This document shows, in pieces, positions 35,401-49,900 of a stretch of DNA of 64,000 nt; the stretch's first letter is position 1; each line of letters begins with the position of its first letter. The notes under the pieces were generated by a model. It made no database searches. It saw only the letters and a program-made list of their open reading frames with translations, and was not told where the DNA came from. A program made the translations under genes and the position numbers. This stretch comes from Puffinus mauretanicus (lineage: Eukaryota; Chordata; Aves; Procellariiformes; Procellariidae): positions 930,001 to 994,000 of the forward strand of contig JAJKFH010000948.1 in the NCBI GenBank assembly GCA_023333565.1, given 5' to 3'.

Positions 35401-38400
35401 CTGTTTGTATGAGTTTATGTGAGGGTAGGCACACCACTTCTCCACTCACTGTCGTACTGACTCTATATCAAAGAGTATGCCACATAAGTTTTTAATATTT
35501 CGTCCTCAGTTCGGAGGAAATTATGAAGGAAATTTGCGTCAGGCCCATGGCTGGAGTTTGTCTGTGGTTGCCATCTAAGTCAAGGGCCTCTCTGCTTACC
35601 TGGAAGGTTTGGTGTTTAACGTTTCTCCTCAAGTGTCCTCACAGCTTGTGCTACTGAGGACCCCACAAGAGATACCATATACAGTGATTGTACATGACCA
35701 GGATAATCATGTCAGTTAACTGTACTTGAATTTTTCTCTTGGATTTTAACAAAAGCAAGCCATATCTCACTTTTAATCTTTCCCTCTGACTACTTCTTGT
35801 TAGTTCTGGGCTTTTTTTGTTTTGTTCTGTACATGTATACACTCTCTTCTGATTAGGGTGCTGCTGACTAGCCAAGTTGCAAGCTGGGCGTACTGAATGC
35901 AAAACAAATCTATTAACTTAGTTCAGTGACGTGCAAATGCCTTTGCTGGTATTCTGCTGGACCCAAACTATCTGTAAGTATATTTGGCATGTTAGCAGTG
36001 TAATTTCTAGTGCTCAGGGTTTTTGGAGAAATTGATTGGATTGGCTCCAGTGCCAGGCCAGTGTTGATTTTTTTGGAGATTGTTTGGATCTTTGCTGGAA
36101 CTATCAAGACCTCCAAGAACCTGCGTATTTATGAATGCTGGGAAATGTGAAAGAAGAACCAGAAGATTACAGATAACCTGCCAGTTAAGAGCTAAAATCT
36201 TATTTGAAACTTCAAATACTGGCTTGGATTAAGTGACTTTAAAATACTGCTTTTTTTAAAACAAGCTATAATTTCCCCTTAAACTTCTAAATCCAGTTTA
36301 CTTGTCAAGTCCTACTCTGGCCAAAACTGGCTGAGGTTTTTAGTCATAACTGCTATTTCAGTGCTGGCAGAAATTCAAATGTTGGCATATGCTATACTGT
36401 CCCTGCTTGAACTGTGACCCTACCAAGGCATTGCATCTCAGCATGGACTGCGTCAAACTTTGTGCATTCCTGTGAATTGCTGGTCTGGCTATTCTAAATA
36501 TAAAAGTGAAACTTGTGCTTGTAACTTCCCTAATACTTTTTAAGTAGGAAAGAGCTGTTTTGAATAAATCCATTCAATGGTACTCTTCTTTTGCCTTTTT
36601 TTTTTTCTCCAGTGATATGTTTGCATGCTTTGTTTGATGAGTAACTGCTTCCCAGAATGCAAAAAGTTAGTAGTTTGAAAAGATGAACATTTATATTAAA
36701 TAATTGGCCAATTAACTTAGTTTTTGTAATTGTCATCATGATTTTTATTATTGACAAATGCTAACTATTACATACATTTTTTTAAAGTACAAAAAAAGGT
36801 TTGGAAATTATGATTTTAACTTTGTGTTGTATGGAATGAGCAGCCTGTTCCATTGGTAGGGACCTATTTTGGATATTCTGACACTGATTTCAGTCAGGAG
36901 CGAGTATGCAGCTGAATGCACTTAGGCCTAATACAGGGTATTGGTAGTACATCCTTCATGCTTTGACACTTTCCCAAATTTATCAGCTGGAAGTCATGAG
37001 GCAAATGGAAGTGGTTTATTACTACTCTGTGATAATTGCTTCTTACATCCCTGCTTCTTACTTTCCAGCTTCAACAGCATGCGGTTGATGTTCTGTACAT
37101 GCGTCTTTTGGGTTGTACTTGTCTCTTCCTCAGTCACATGCAATGGATTTACTACTTGCCTCAATATTTTTCTGAAATGTCTGTTTGGAAGAGAGATGTT
37201 GCTCTGATAAGGAGGGGATAAGAAAGTAGAGTCCAATTACAGCGATTTGTAACTTGTATGTTTTAGGCTAATTACACAATGGTTTCACGGCAGTAAAACC
37301 AGTTGACTCAAGGGGAATAATGCTGTAAAGCTGATTATCATAAAAATGTGGAGTTTAATAAAGAATCGTGGAAGATAAGAAACAATGGAACCGTGTAGTC
37401 TCTTGTCCTTTGATTTTTATCTTTGCTTTTCAATGCAAAGTCGGAAGTGGTAAATTTTATGTTTACAGTGGATTCTGAGCAGCTTGAACTGACTGGATCA
37501 TATTTTCATATATATAAGAGCTTGCTCTCTATTAGACTAGAAGGGGGCAGAAAGTACTCTATGTGGACTCAGAAGAGTATCGTCTTGTCCATTGTGTGCA
37601 TCTGTGTGTGTAGGCACGCATATATGATGGTTGAACCACAGTGATGTCCGTAGGCGTGAACACAAGGGTGAGCCACGTTTGTCTAGAGTCTACTGTGATG
37701 TTTTAGAAGTGCAAGATGTTGGAGGAGCAGGGGATGTAAGGTAGAAATCTTATGACTCTGAGGGGTTAGAACTTAAGCAAAACAAAATGAAGCCTGTTAG
37801 ATTTCTAAAGCAGTTGCTATCTGTTCAATATGAAGCTGGGGAAAAAATAAAACTAAGGGAATTATGGTTTTATAAGCTGTAGTCTCATTTTAAAAAAAAA
37901 AAAAAAAAAAGGGAAACAGGATGCTGGTAAAAAGCAGATACTGTGAAATAACCAAATAACCAAGATAGTCATGTTGGAATAATTTGTGTGTGAGTCTAGA
38001 AGAATAGATAATACCCATGCAAAACCCATTAAGATCATTGCACATGCTTTACAGATCAATTTCAATTATAAATAAATATTAGTTCCCAAGTTACTTTTGA
38101 GAAGATTTGATCTGAAGTCAAACTTGGATTGTCTGAGAAATTTCTGCTATCATAGCAGATGCCAAATTCTGAAGTACAGAATCGGGAAAAAAACTCATTG
38201 ACCCTTAAAAAAGGAAACGTACTTTTGTTATTATGGGAAATCAGGATATGAATGTCACTGAGCTGCTATATCCATATCACTGGAAATACAGGTGATATGG
38301 GGTGATCGGCTATATGAGGAATAATTGATATTGTTTTTCCCGTAATGTGTATGCGGGCTTTGGAGGTTGACTTTTTGCAGGGCTAGTTCTTTCCCCCTGC

Positions 38401-40080
38401 ATTACTCTCACCATGGGGGCACAGGTTTCTAGAAACTGGGGTTTTCTGCATTGAAGTGTATGGTATTGCAGACTTAAATGCATGTTCTAAAGACACTTGT
38501 ATTCTTTCACAACTCTTTGCTTTTCTCTAGCCTTTGCACTCAGGTCCCCTATTACTGTTAGAACTACTGGAATTACTGATTGCTTTGACTGGCAAGTGGT
38601 AGTATTTACAGCCTCATGCTGTTATGGATATTTAATGAGGAATGTAATAGTGGTTGATAACACTACAGTTATTGCTTTGCATTTTATAAGCATTAAGTAA
38701 ATATTCAGTGTTTAGTGTTAAATGATAAGGGAAAAATAGTGAAGCCTTGTATTCTAAAAAAAAAAATCTCGATGGGGAGAAGATTTCTGGGGGTGCCCTT
38801 TTGATTGCATGATGATAATGAATGCTAAACACCTGGATTCTTACTTTACTTATTTTTGCCCCCAGTATCGGTTTGTTTCAGCATATTTTTTAAAAATACC
38901 TGCATATAGGAAATTAAGAGTACAATGTACTTGCCCTGAGTTTGTTATGGAGTGCTCTTTGTATTAGAAATCAATAGATGCCGATCTATTTTCATGAAAT
39001 CAAATACTGTGGGTATGTAGCTACTTCTGGTGGGACAGATTTTTAAAAATGGAAATAGAAATAAATTTACTTTTCTTATTATATGCATCTCAGCAAGTTT
39101 GTGTTTTCTGTAATTATATAAATTGTAAGGTACTACTCAGTTTGGCTCTGTGCCTTATGAAAGCATGCCTGTTCCTGTTTTTCATAACACAAGCCAAGAT
39201 GGGCAGTTTAGCAGGCAATCTCTAAGCTGGCATTCTGAAAAACACTTCAGATGCATAAACGATGAGCAGAACACTTTTTTTTTATTGAAACTGGGTAAGT
39301 TCAATGCATAGGAAATGCATGTTAGAGATAACTGAGTAATACCACCTTCTTTGTAACCTTTAAAGTAGCCACTGCGCTGAAAACTCTGCTGTGTTAATGT
39401 ACAGAGAAACAGTCCTGATGTGGTATTTGTTTTTATCTGCTGTACACTTGCAGTAGCAAACCATCTGTGACTCTTCATGCTAGATGGTAACACCCTGTCT
39501 TGGAAGATACACAGGGAATTTGTGCAGCTGTATCTTAGCTTAAAAGCTCAAACATGATGAGTCGTGAAGTTCCTGTCTTAAAAAGAAAAATTAAATTGAA
39601 ACTGGAAATGTTGTGAGCTGTATTCTCATACGCACTCGTCACATAAATATGTAACGCTTTTATTTTGAGTCACTTAAGGGCAGAGACAAACCTTTGTTTT
39701 AATATGTTAAAATGGTTTATTTTAATGTTTTTGGTTGGGTTTTTTTGTAGTCCTCAATGTTAGGTGTTTTATGTGTATGTTTTGAATATGTAACACACAG
39801 TAAGTGACTAGACATTGTTTTGTATAGCAAAAAGCATTATAGAAACAGGGTTAAGAGGGATGCTAGGGAAGATGAGTGGTGAGCCAGGAAGACTTTTACA
39901 TTGCCTACTTGGTTCTTAAGGAGAAAGATCCAGAGGAAGGAGATATCCGATTCCTCTGTTCCTGCCTTAGGGAAAAAAAAAGTGTGTCGCTGTATAGACA
40001 TATCGGACCGTATTTTTATGTAAAAAATGATTTTCTGAAGCCAGTCTTATAAATAGTAAAGCCTCGTAGTACTGTTTTGT
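32421..40080. other. AT-rich non-coding stretch
   Basis: Holds a G13 run (32724-32736) and an A19 run (37892-37910). Otherwise this is unique AT-rich sequence with no gene, RNA gene or repeat family recognised. Confidence 0.55.
32724..32736 (+). repeat. G13 homopolymer
   Basis: Uninterrupted G-run, unusual in this AT-rich context, and a likely site of length error in sequencing. Confidence 0.85.
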
Positions 40081-40084
40081 TTCT

Positions 40085-40310
40085 TTGCTTTATGGGGTTG
40101 CGTTGTGTGGCCTTCCTGGCGCATCCTTTGGGATGTGCCCGGCCTTGCTCAGGCGTTGAAACCAGGGACCTGAGCGTCCAGAGCAGCCGCCCGCTGCCGG
40201 CTCTCGCCTGGTGCCGTTCCTTCCACAGCAGCTGGGTCCCATCCTCTCTGTACTCCTCTTTTTGGCTTCCGCTGAGGGAGATCCTCTGCAACGCTTCCAG
40301 ACACATAATT
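40085..40310. other. Isolated GC/CpG-rich patch of unknown nature
   Basis: About 225 bp much richer in GC and CpG than the surrounding kilobases (for example 'tgcccggccttgctcaggcg' and 'cagccgcccgctgccggctctcgcc'). Open frames exist on both strands, but none shows domain motifs or convincing splice sites. It could be a remnant of an unrecognised transposable element or a small regulatory CpG patch. Confidence 0.35.
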
Positions 40311-43300
40311 TATTAGTTTATTGAACTATAATAGTTAAATGTCTATGGTTTATAAGAGATCATCCTATCTGAAGTATTGCTTATTTGTAAATTATAGCCA
40401 GTCGTTTCTAATTGTACAAGCCTACTGTGCTGATCGCTGACTCCAGTTCCATAGGATGACTGGCTATTTTCCTAATATTAATCAGTTACACTAAATAAAA
40501 TATTTTACTGAGCTTTTTGAAATCAATAAGATTACTGAAATGCTTAGCACTGAATACAGAGATGAGTTTTTTGTGATGTTTTAGAATGCTTTTCATTGGG
40601 ATATGGGTAAAGTTGTCTCTTTAATGAGTGCTTAATTAATATGGAACTACTTCATCTTCATTGTTGTTGAGATTATCTTTAATCACTGTTGTATAATAAC
40701 AGTAGTATAAATAGGAAATAAATAAGTTAAATCTTGTTTCTTGCTTAAAGGGATTTTTCACTGATATTGAAAAGAGAATGATGTTCTTTATATGAAGACT
40801 TTTACTGAACATCTTCATCTCCAATCGCTTGTTGATATTTTTCCTTTTTAAGGATTTAGAATAACTTACTAGGAATTTTAATGTAGGAGGATAGGCTCTG
40901 GCAAGTGTCTAAAGCCATGATACTTCTTTTTATCTTGGTAATTTTATTGTGTTTTCTTGCCATATGCAAATTAATTTTTAATCAGTTACTACAGCTCTTC
41001 ATCCACAATCCAACAATGTATTTATGGTGTTCTGCTTTTATGAAGAGCAAACCTTTTTATCTTAAATGACTGTATCTCTTTAAAGATAATATCCCTTAAC
41101 ATAAACAAAGCTAATAGATTGCATTTCTTTGCCAATATTTCCTGGGTTTCACACTTGTGCTGGTAGCTGAGGTCAGTCTGCCGTTTTCTAGTAGTTCCCC
41201 TTCTGATGTATATCCCTTAACGCTGGGTCACTTACATATATTGGATTGCTTACCTGGCACTCCATTGCTTTGAAATAATCCATGTAAACTGTTTATTTTC
41301 TGTATGAGTATGCTCACTATAAATATTTTACGCAGATTTTTATGAAGGATATTTTATTATTGAATATTTTATTTTGAAAAGGTAATTATCATATGAAGTG
41401 GTCCCTGACTGTCATGTTTGTGCCCTCAAGTAGACAGAAGGCAGATCTTTAATAATGAAGAGCTGTAGTGAGAACTGTTTCTGTTAACCACCGAGAAAAC
41501 CTGCAACACAGCAAAATGTTTCCACCTTAAAACAAAACAATGGATGATGAATGGAAGGGAGTACCCAGGAATAGTGAAATAAGTCTGTCTTGTGTTGTAA
41601 TCAGCAGTACTTGTGCTAGGTTTCTTTTAAGGCATGGGCAAAGTCATGCAGGGAGGGATAGGAGAACAGTGAAGGGATTAGCAGATGCTGACATGCAGCT
41701 TCTCGTAAGAGGGATTGAGTGGGAGGAATTGGGTGGGAGGAAGGCCTGATGATAAATTAGCAGCAGTGACTGGTTGCAAAGGCAGGTTGGAGGTAAAATT
41801 GGCAGTTGGTTTGGGAAGAAGAGAAAGTACTCCATTAGGGACCTTGAAAGACCTTTTTTTTTTTTCTTCCCCCCCCCAAGCATGGCTGAAACCTTCAGAA
41901 AGGGGGTGGAAATGGTGTCTTAGTGAAAAAGATGTGCTAGGAAAATGCTTGTTTACAGCCATGTATCTGAACGGATGAGCACAGGCCACAACTGCGCCTC
42001 ACAGTTAGTGAGGGATGTTGCAGTAATTGCACATCCTTTGCGTTTCGCCCCTCAAGCATGTTTTGCGTAGATGGATATGAAGGACCAGGCTTTAGAAAAT
42101 GTGTATGGGAAGATTATTCGTACATTAGATAAAAGGTCTTGAGTTTCAGCTGCTTTGCTTATGCCGGCATGAGAGAATTGCCTGCACATAGTGTTCCTCA
42201 CCCTGATGTCTGTCCATGGCCTTAATCTGCAAAAGCCTCTCCAGCACGTTAAAATATCGGGTGACTTTGACAACTACCCTGTTCATGGAAAGCATATGTT
42301 GCACATTATTCTCACCTGTTGTGGAAAAGTAGTGGAGATGGCAGGGGAAAGGGTGCTTTAGAAAAGTGCTTGCTGAGGTAAGAAGTTACTCGCAACTGCA
42401 TTCTGGAAGAGGAACATCCTTATCCCTTAAAAAACCCCTAAACCCCAAAACCTACAAAAGATTTTTAAAATATAAAGAATTCTAGTGCTTTTAGACTATT
42501 ATGCCTCCAGGAATTACAGACCTCTAGGAAATGGTTTCATTTCTCAGGGAATTTTCCCAAGAGGTAAAATGCTAATCATTTTACAAAGCATCTTTGTATA
42601 AACTTTTCAGTGTTTTCAGTGTGGGCTATGGGCTTTTGTAATTTGGCAGTACTGCATTTATGCACCTTTTTCACAATGCTTTTAAAAATGTGCCCTATTG
42701 CTGTATGCAGAAAAAAATTGTGAAAGCGAGAAATTCTGTTGATATAATCTGCGTGAAGAAAAAGGTAAATCTCTTTAAACTAGTGTTTTCTTTAGAATAA
42801 AAATTTATTGTCGTATAAGCTTGTGTGCCTTTGTTATTACAGCTGGGTCAGTTTAAACTTGTTTCTGGCCTCGGGTTGCCTTCTTCCCTCTAACCTTTTT
42901 GTGCCTCAGAGCTCGCTCAGGCCATGGGAAGTCTGGCACAGAGGAGGACACTGGCAGTGTTTGGACATGTGTTCTGAGTATTTCTAGATGTCCCAGCTGT
43001 CCCCAGTTGTTCTTGATATATGTAGGAGGAGATGAGCTCCAGTACTTTTTGCTAAATGTTTTGCTTTTGGGTTTTTTTTCTGTTTTACTTTTCAAGAGGA
43101 AGAAGTTTTCTTTTGCTTCAGGTACCCTTCTGTTGGTCCTCCTTCATCTGGTGAAGTGCTGGACTATTGATGGCTGTGACCAGTGCTTAGAGAAAGTTTT
43201 AAACTACTAAGCAGTTGCTATTTCCAGCCATTTTGCTGGAGAGTTTAGGGCTTTCAAAATCCAAATTGAAAAGCTTGTGTTCATGTCGGGAAAAGAGCAG

Positions 43301-46300
43301 CTTCTTCTACAACTTCTAAATAATATGCTGAGAGTTGCAACTGATTTAAAATGAAGGTTCATAAAGTACAAGAAGGTTTATTGCAAATAGTGGTTGAGTG
43401 TAAGCAATGCATTTCAGGCAGGTCAGAGGTGAAGAAGCTGTCCCATCATCACGTATCTAGCAGCCGAGAGAGGTGCAACCTAGTGCTCTGTGAAACAGAG
43501 TACAGAAGAGTCATTGCTGGTGTTTTGACCTGTGCTCAGGAAGGCATTTTTGCACTCATTTACAGTCTGGGACTGCTAGCTGGGGGAATAATGAAGATCA
43601 AACACAGAGCGCGCAGTGGTCCTTGCCATTAGTCCATTGGTTTTTCATGGTTTTGGTGGAACAGCTGCTTTTTCTAATCAGATCTAAGTAAATTGTAATT
43701 TGTGACTGGCCCACTGAGAATGGATTAGTTTAAACATGTTGATGATGATGTGGTTAATCCCATGAGCTGATTCCTAATACTTTATCTTTCCTGCAGGCTT
43801 AATTTTCGTTTTTTTGGAGGAGGATTTTTTGTGCTTGGCACAGAGATTATGGCCCTTTCTCTGCCTCTTCTTGCAATTAACAGAAAGTGTTATCTGTTCT
43901 GGTTAACACCTTGAACACTGCCCCCTTTTTTGGTTATTGTTGTTTCTGTTGTCCCTCCGTTCTTATCTTCAGTTTCCAGATTGTTCTGAGTCATGGCTGC
44001 TGCTTTCATATTTTTCCACTTTTCTCTGAAGATGTGCTGTTTATCAATGGCAGTGTTAATAGTAGGATCCGTAGTATTCAGTTCTGCACAAGGAAAGGAC
44101 TTTGATTTGCACAGTCCAGGAACAGAAGCTTTAGCGAAGGTAACTGTCCTGCGGGGTGACTTGCGCCTTGACTTGAAACGCTTCTGAGATTCTGAACTTC
44201 GGTGTCCCGATTGCATCCTAGGCCAGGATGAAGCAGTGTCTGTGGAGACACCTTCTATGGTAGAAGCTGAAATGACATTGCAGTGTGCGGATGCCTGGAT
44301 TTTAGAAAACTAAGGTTCTCTAAAATCTTGCCTTGGGACTCTTGCTGCTCTTTGTTATTTTATTGTATACGACAACCTTTTATTCTTAAAAGAAACACGT
44401 TTGTTGGTGTGAGTTCTGAACTAATTACATGAGATGCTCATAACTAGGGATGAAAGAGTTATTGCAATTTTCTAGTGACTGATTTTTCTCACTTTTTTAT
44501 GATAAAATATTTAAAGACTTTTATATAATGGTTTGGATGATTATGATAAGTGATTCTATTATTGCTCTATATTTTATACATACATGTGTGTATATATGTA
44601 TGTATGTTAGGATACTTGAATTTTAAGGGTAATGGAGATGATGTTAGAAATAGTACCTGCATATTTCTTTCTTTGTTTCAGTGCAATTTACCTATCCAAG
44701 CACACATCATAAAATAAAATTAAATGGTTGTCTCTTGTGTTTAGGATTGGTGGTGGTAGTTTTACTTCTGCTTTCTTTTGCTTACCTACTCCTTAGTATT
44801 AAAATTGACGTTCTAGAAAATGGGAAAACAGTGCAACAAAAAGGGTTGCTGGCATCCATAGAAGAAACTATAAATATTGTCTCCTTTTGTAGCTGGAAGT
44901 GACCAAGTTTTCTTAGGACTTTAGTGAGAGTTTAGTAAAAATAAATGCTGTCTGGGCTTAAGGGATGATTTTCATTGAGTTGCAGCTTTCTGTTATATTT
45001 TAAACCTATTACTCCTTTTGGTTCAGTTTAATAATCCATGACATAGAAGTGGTTCTTAGAGCTGTTTTGGCTCTAAGTTATGGGTTTTCTTAACGAAAAA
45101 TCAGGAGGGAACTCAAAGCTTGCCATCTGCAGGATGAAGCACTAGCATTTTAACTTAGTTTTTGGTTTGAACATCTGCTGGAGAAAACTCTTTGCCTTCC
45201 AAGTGTGGCAGATGATATATTTAAAAAGAATATCAGAAGAGGTGCCATGATATTTGAAGTTTAATTTGACCAACCTTGCTTTTCAGAAAAACATTTGAGA
45301 ACTCCAGGGGACAACTTACCTTTGTTTTTGTTGCTCTTTGAAATGAGAGCTTAAGGTGATGATCCAAGATAAGTAATGAAGAATTACATTGTAAAATTAG
45401 ATCATTAAAAGAGTGCAATAAAACACTGAAAAACCTTTTAAGAGTGGGCCATGAATCGAGTTTTTACTAGAGTAATTCTGTTTGGGAGGTGATTTATTGG
45501 GAGTGATGATGCGTTAGACTCCAGAGGTGCTAATTTGCTACTTTTATCGTATGTCTGAAGTTCAAGAAGTCCCATACCTACAATGCATTTCAAAAAAGAA
45601 TCATTCCTGCAGCGTGTCTTTGAGCATAAGTATTAGATCTTCTGTGGAAGGGGAAGGACATCCAGTATTTCAGTAAGTATAAAGGATTTTGCATCTTGGT
45701 CAGTTTTCTTGAGGATCAAGCATAATTATTGCCTTGTAAACAAGAGTTTACCCACATCTTCATATAAGTCTGTCTTGTCTAAGTCTAGAACCCCATTTTG
45801 ATTAGTCCGGAAGGAACTGAAGTGATGTAACTTGTCTGAACAGAGCAAGTTGTCAAAATCCATCCAGAGCCGTTGTTATGTGACAGATAGTTCTCCCCCG
45901 TTCCTTGTCTCGCATCCCATTTGTTTCAGAAGGCCTTACTGTGTTTTGTAATATATAAATAGAGCCATTTTGTGAAACAGATGGTTTAAAAATAGCACTG
46001 TCTGAGATGAAAGATGGAGCAGATAAATGCTTTTCTGCTGTAGGATGAAATTATTGGAAATGTTGGATTCATTAAAAATCCACTTCCTTCACTACCTCTC
46101 CCAGTATTTTAAGGGCAAGCTTCGTCTGCTGCTCAGTACCAAGTGTCTTGCTTTCTGATTGTCTGTCTCATGTCTGATGAGATGGAGAACTGGCTTCTCA
46201 TTAGTCCTTTGGGAATAATTATAGGTATTGAAAGGCTGAAGCTGGAGTTGAATGAATTCCAGTCTTGTTTGTTTGGTGTTTTGTGGAGACCAGTGGGAAT

Positions 46301-46869
46301 GCTTATAGTGACCTGAATGGAATTTTTACCATAGTTGTTACTCTCCAACTCTCCTTTTTCCTTTGCCATTGAGGGGACAGCTCTGGCATCCTTACCCAAT
46401 TTTTTTTTTCTCTTAGGAGGTAGACCACACATCAGAAGTAGTGTGTCTGTAAAAATAAATTGAAAGAAAACAAAAACGACTCCCCTTGGTTATGGTGGTG
46501 CAAATGAAGGTGATGTTCCTTCCGAGGCAATTTCTGTAGAGAACATTCTAAAAAAGGGGTGGGAGACTTACCTTATTGTTCTGATTTTTTCCATCTTTTC
46601 CTTTCTTTGAATGGTTGACACACAGAGGCAAGTAAAAGAGCATTAATAAAGGTCTGACATAATCTGTTTGATGGAAAACAGGCTAATGCAGAATGGAAAA
46701 GATGCCTGAAGAAATACACTTGTGTCCCTGTGCAGTACATAACATACACAGTTAGCAGTACTAAGTGGGCAGCTAACCTGGGTTTTTATACACGTTTCCC
46801 CACAAGATTTCCACTGTGTGCTTTGGGGAGTCAGAACAGAGGTGCTGTTGAGCAGCACTAATTGCTTTT
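40311..46869. other. AT-rich non-coding stretch
   Basis: Contains a T12/C9 run pair at about 41854-41877 and a TG/TA microsatellite at about 44575-44608. Purine-rich sequence (41640-41850) and scattered chance ORFs are present. No gene recognised. Confidence 0.55.
44575..44608. repeat. Imperfect (TG/TA)n microsatellite
   Basis: Alternating purine-pyrimidine tract of TATA, TGTG and TATG units. This is an ordinary simple repeat. Confidence 0.7.
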
Positions 46870-46945
46870 ATTGACTTTGCATCCCATTGTACAGATGAGA
46901 TGCCTGGAAAATGAAGCTTGTTAACGTTGCCATACTGCTGTCAAA
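46870..46945 (-). repeat. Possible MIR-like SINE remnant
   Basis: 'Catcccattgtacagatgag' followed by 'tgcctggaaaatgaagctt' resembles, on this strand, the common MIR segment 'ccccattttacagatgaggaaactgaggca'. Only about 75 bp can be matched by eye, and the tRNA-like head is not visible. Chance similarity is possible. Confidence 0.3.
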
Positions 46946-49900
46946 AGACTTTGACATTTCTAAAGGTGTCACTCAATAGGCTATAGAGAAAATATTGTGA
47001 TGACTGTAACTTTCTTCTTTAGCAATCACTTACTAACTTCAGCTTTTATTGAGAAAGCTGATTTTAATTTACAAACTGCAAGAAAGCTGATGTCTTAAAT
47101 CCCAGTGATATATCTTCTGTTAGAAATTGTAGTAAATTCTACCATATTTAAAAAAGAAAAGGGAAACCATAGTGCACATGGCCTACCCGTCAAATTTTTA
47201 AGTAATCAGTTGTCTGTAATGACTCTTCTGATTTCTGATCAAGAGATGCAGAAATGAGGCATGAATTGGGATGTTGTCAGGAAACGGCAAATAGCACTGT
47301 CTCTTGTTGCAGTTATAAGCATGTAAGAATGTATAAACAAGAACAAGATACTTGGTGCCGAGTTTATTAACCCCGCAGTTGATGACTTGCCTTATCCTTT
47401 CCATTTCAGTATTAGTTCTGATTTCCTTCTGTTATTGAATCAGAATTTTCTCCTCTTCTCTCGTCTGCCTTAACACCTGCCTCTCAAATGGGATCTGCTT
47501 TTGCATTTATAGGCTATGCAGTACTTTCCCATTAAAGTTGTATATGAAAATGAGGTGTTTTCTTGACTACCCAATATAAAAGCAGATGATCCTTATACTC
47601 TGTAAAAAAGAAAGGAAGCCTGTATACTTAAAACCAGTGTATCAAGAAGTGTTTATCGCTGTCTTTCATCGTTAGCATTTTTCTGAGCTGCCATTTAGTG
47701 GATTGGAGGATAAGGAATTACTGAGCCACAGGAGTACAGCTTCTGCTTTGTGTTTTGTGGCTATAATTTCTGTTCTAACTGCTCTGAGATATATCACCAG
47801 CCCGCTGTAACAAGATGTGCATAATAAAGTAAAAGTAGAGCACTCATATTTATTCTCCCTGCTCTGTTTGGTCTCTGCCTCCAGAACTGCCCAACTCTGT
47901 CTCCCAAACCATGCTGACTGCCCGATTGTCTCTTTGCTCTACCTACTTTGGGACTTTAAGCACAAAGTACAAGGCCCATAGGTCTTCTGGGGAAGAGCAT
48001 GTTCCAACAAGGGAATAGGGAAACCTTTCCTGTTTTTTTCCCAGTAATTCCCAGCAGTAGTATACAAAACAGCGTGAAAGATCTGTTTCTGGAAGTTGGT
48101 AGAGAAAATTTTCTTCCAAATGTTGCTGAATCTGAACCATGTCCTTAAGAGGATTGTTCAGGGAATGAGGAGGGACTGTGACACACGTTAAAGTTGTATA
48201 AAGAACAACATTTTTATGTATTTGGAGCCTGATTTTGACTAACTGGGGGGGTATATTTGGTCTCTCAAAGACCAAGTTCTCCAAATGCAACACAGTTAAG
48301 ACTGTGACTTGAATCTTGACTCTATTATATCACTGGAGGAACCACCTGAAGATAACTCTTTGCATAGAAATGTGTGGACACAAATAAAAGCAGCAGGCAT
48401 CTTTTGATTTTTGTCATCTTTTGACTTTATTTTGACTGGCAATGGAGGCTAATAGTAGCAGATAAACTGGTTTTAGTTTCTTTTCCACCACTGAGAAAGG
48501 AGTGAGGGGATAACCAAAAAAAAACAAAAATGAAGGAGGGGGGAAAAGAAATGCCAACACAAATATTGGTGGTTTTTTTTTTTTCCTTTTTAATATATTG
48601 ATTTTGGAGAAGAAAAAATTGTTCTATTAACAGCATAGTATAGCCCTGAGACTAGTTCAAACAGTTGCATCATTTTCAGTTGATGAAGACAGAGCAGAGC
48701 AACGGTGTCTGGTGAAAACATTGCTGAGTGCCCTGCTAGGACGCTAAGGCTTCCAGTAAGTCAAGGTTGCATAATTACAAGTAAATTTTCCAAGTAAATG
48801 GTTAAGTCCTTCTTCCTGTAGTTCAAAGGAAGGAGAAGTTTGAGTTAGAATTCCATTTAATCAGTGTTCACCATTGCTCAGAAATTCTCGAGGAGAGAAC
48901 CAGGGGGACCTGCTGAATCTGCAAAGTGATGTGCACTTCTGGACCAGCACTGACTGCATGGTGTCATGATGGCAGAACAAAGACCACAGGTCCTAACCCC
49001 GAGGAGGCGGAGGTGCCATGCACAAAAAGGGACAGAAATAGTCCTGTGTTGTGGCAAGAGGAATTAGACATTTCTATTAATCTGTTAACAGGTTATTCAA
49101 AAGGGTCTTCGTAGCTAATCAGATTTCTGGATGAGAGAATAAGAATGCTTCCTTAGGAGAAGGTTGTAAGGGAGCTATGAAATGTATCCCTGCAGCTTGT
49201 GGTCTAAATTATAAAAAAACCCAACCTTCAGATACCTGACAAACCCCCCAAAAGTAGATTGTGTGTAATATATTCCTTATCTTTGTGAAAGCAGTGGCTT
49301 CACCATGAAATCTTTTTCTTGAGAGAATCAAAGTAAGAAAAACAATGAAAAAAATAAATGAAACCTGAAATGTTCTTAAAATGCAGCTGCATCTGAGCTG
49401 GAGCTACAAGCAATATTTATATGCACATTTAGTGCACAGCGTAAGTAAAGCAGAAATTTGAAGTGGTCTGGGAGTTTAAATGTGCTTTCACATTTCCTGA
49501 TGCTTTCACATTTTTGTTCAGTTTCATCTCAGCTGTGATAATGATTGTAAAATACTACAATTATTTTCGAAATTTTATGTAGGTTTTTTATCCTATTACT
49601 TTAATGTTATTCTGTTTAAATCCCATTTTAACATTGTTTTTATCTGGGATAATTTAGTATGCCCTTCTGTGTGGTCTAATTTTCATTTACAATCTCTATG
49701 TATCAATACTGCCTCCAGCACAATGTAATGTGAAAGCCAAATTAATTTGTTTTGAAAAAAATCAGACCTTGGGGTAGAAAGTTAGAGAATAAGTTAAGAT
49801 GTGGGATGGGTAAAAGCGCTGGCAAATGCAGCATGGGCACCAAGTGTATATATTTAGTCAGTGGTAGAGTTTGAACCTTAAACAAAACGTGATTATCTCA

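Noticed and set aside
43738..43775. C/D box snoRNA-like GATGATGA...CTGA
   Set aside because: The boxes are only about 35 nt apart and there is no terminal stem, too short for a C/D snoRNA.
43993..44187. 64-codon frame with a hydrophobic start resembling a signal peptide
   Set aside because: Hydrophobic stretches are common in T-rich bird DNA. There is no splice context, no family match, and the length is chance-level.
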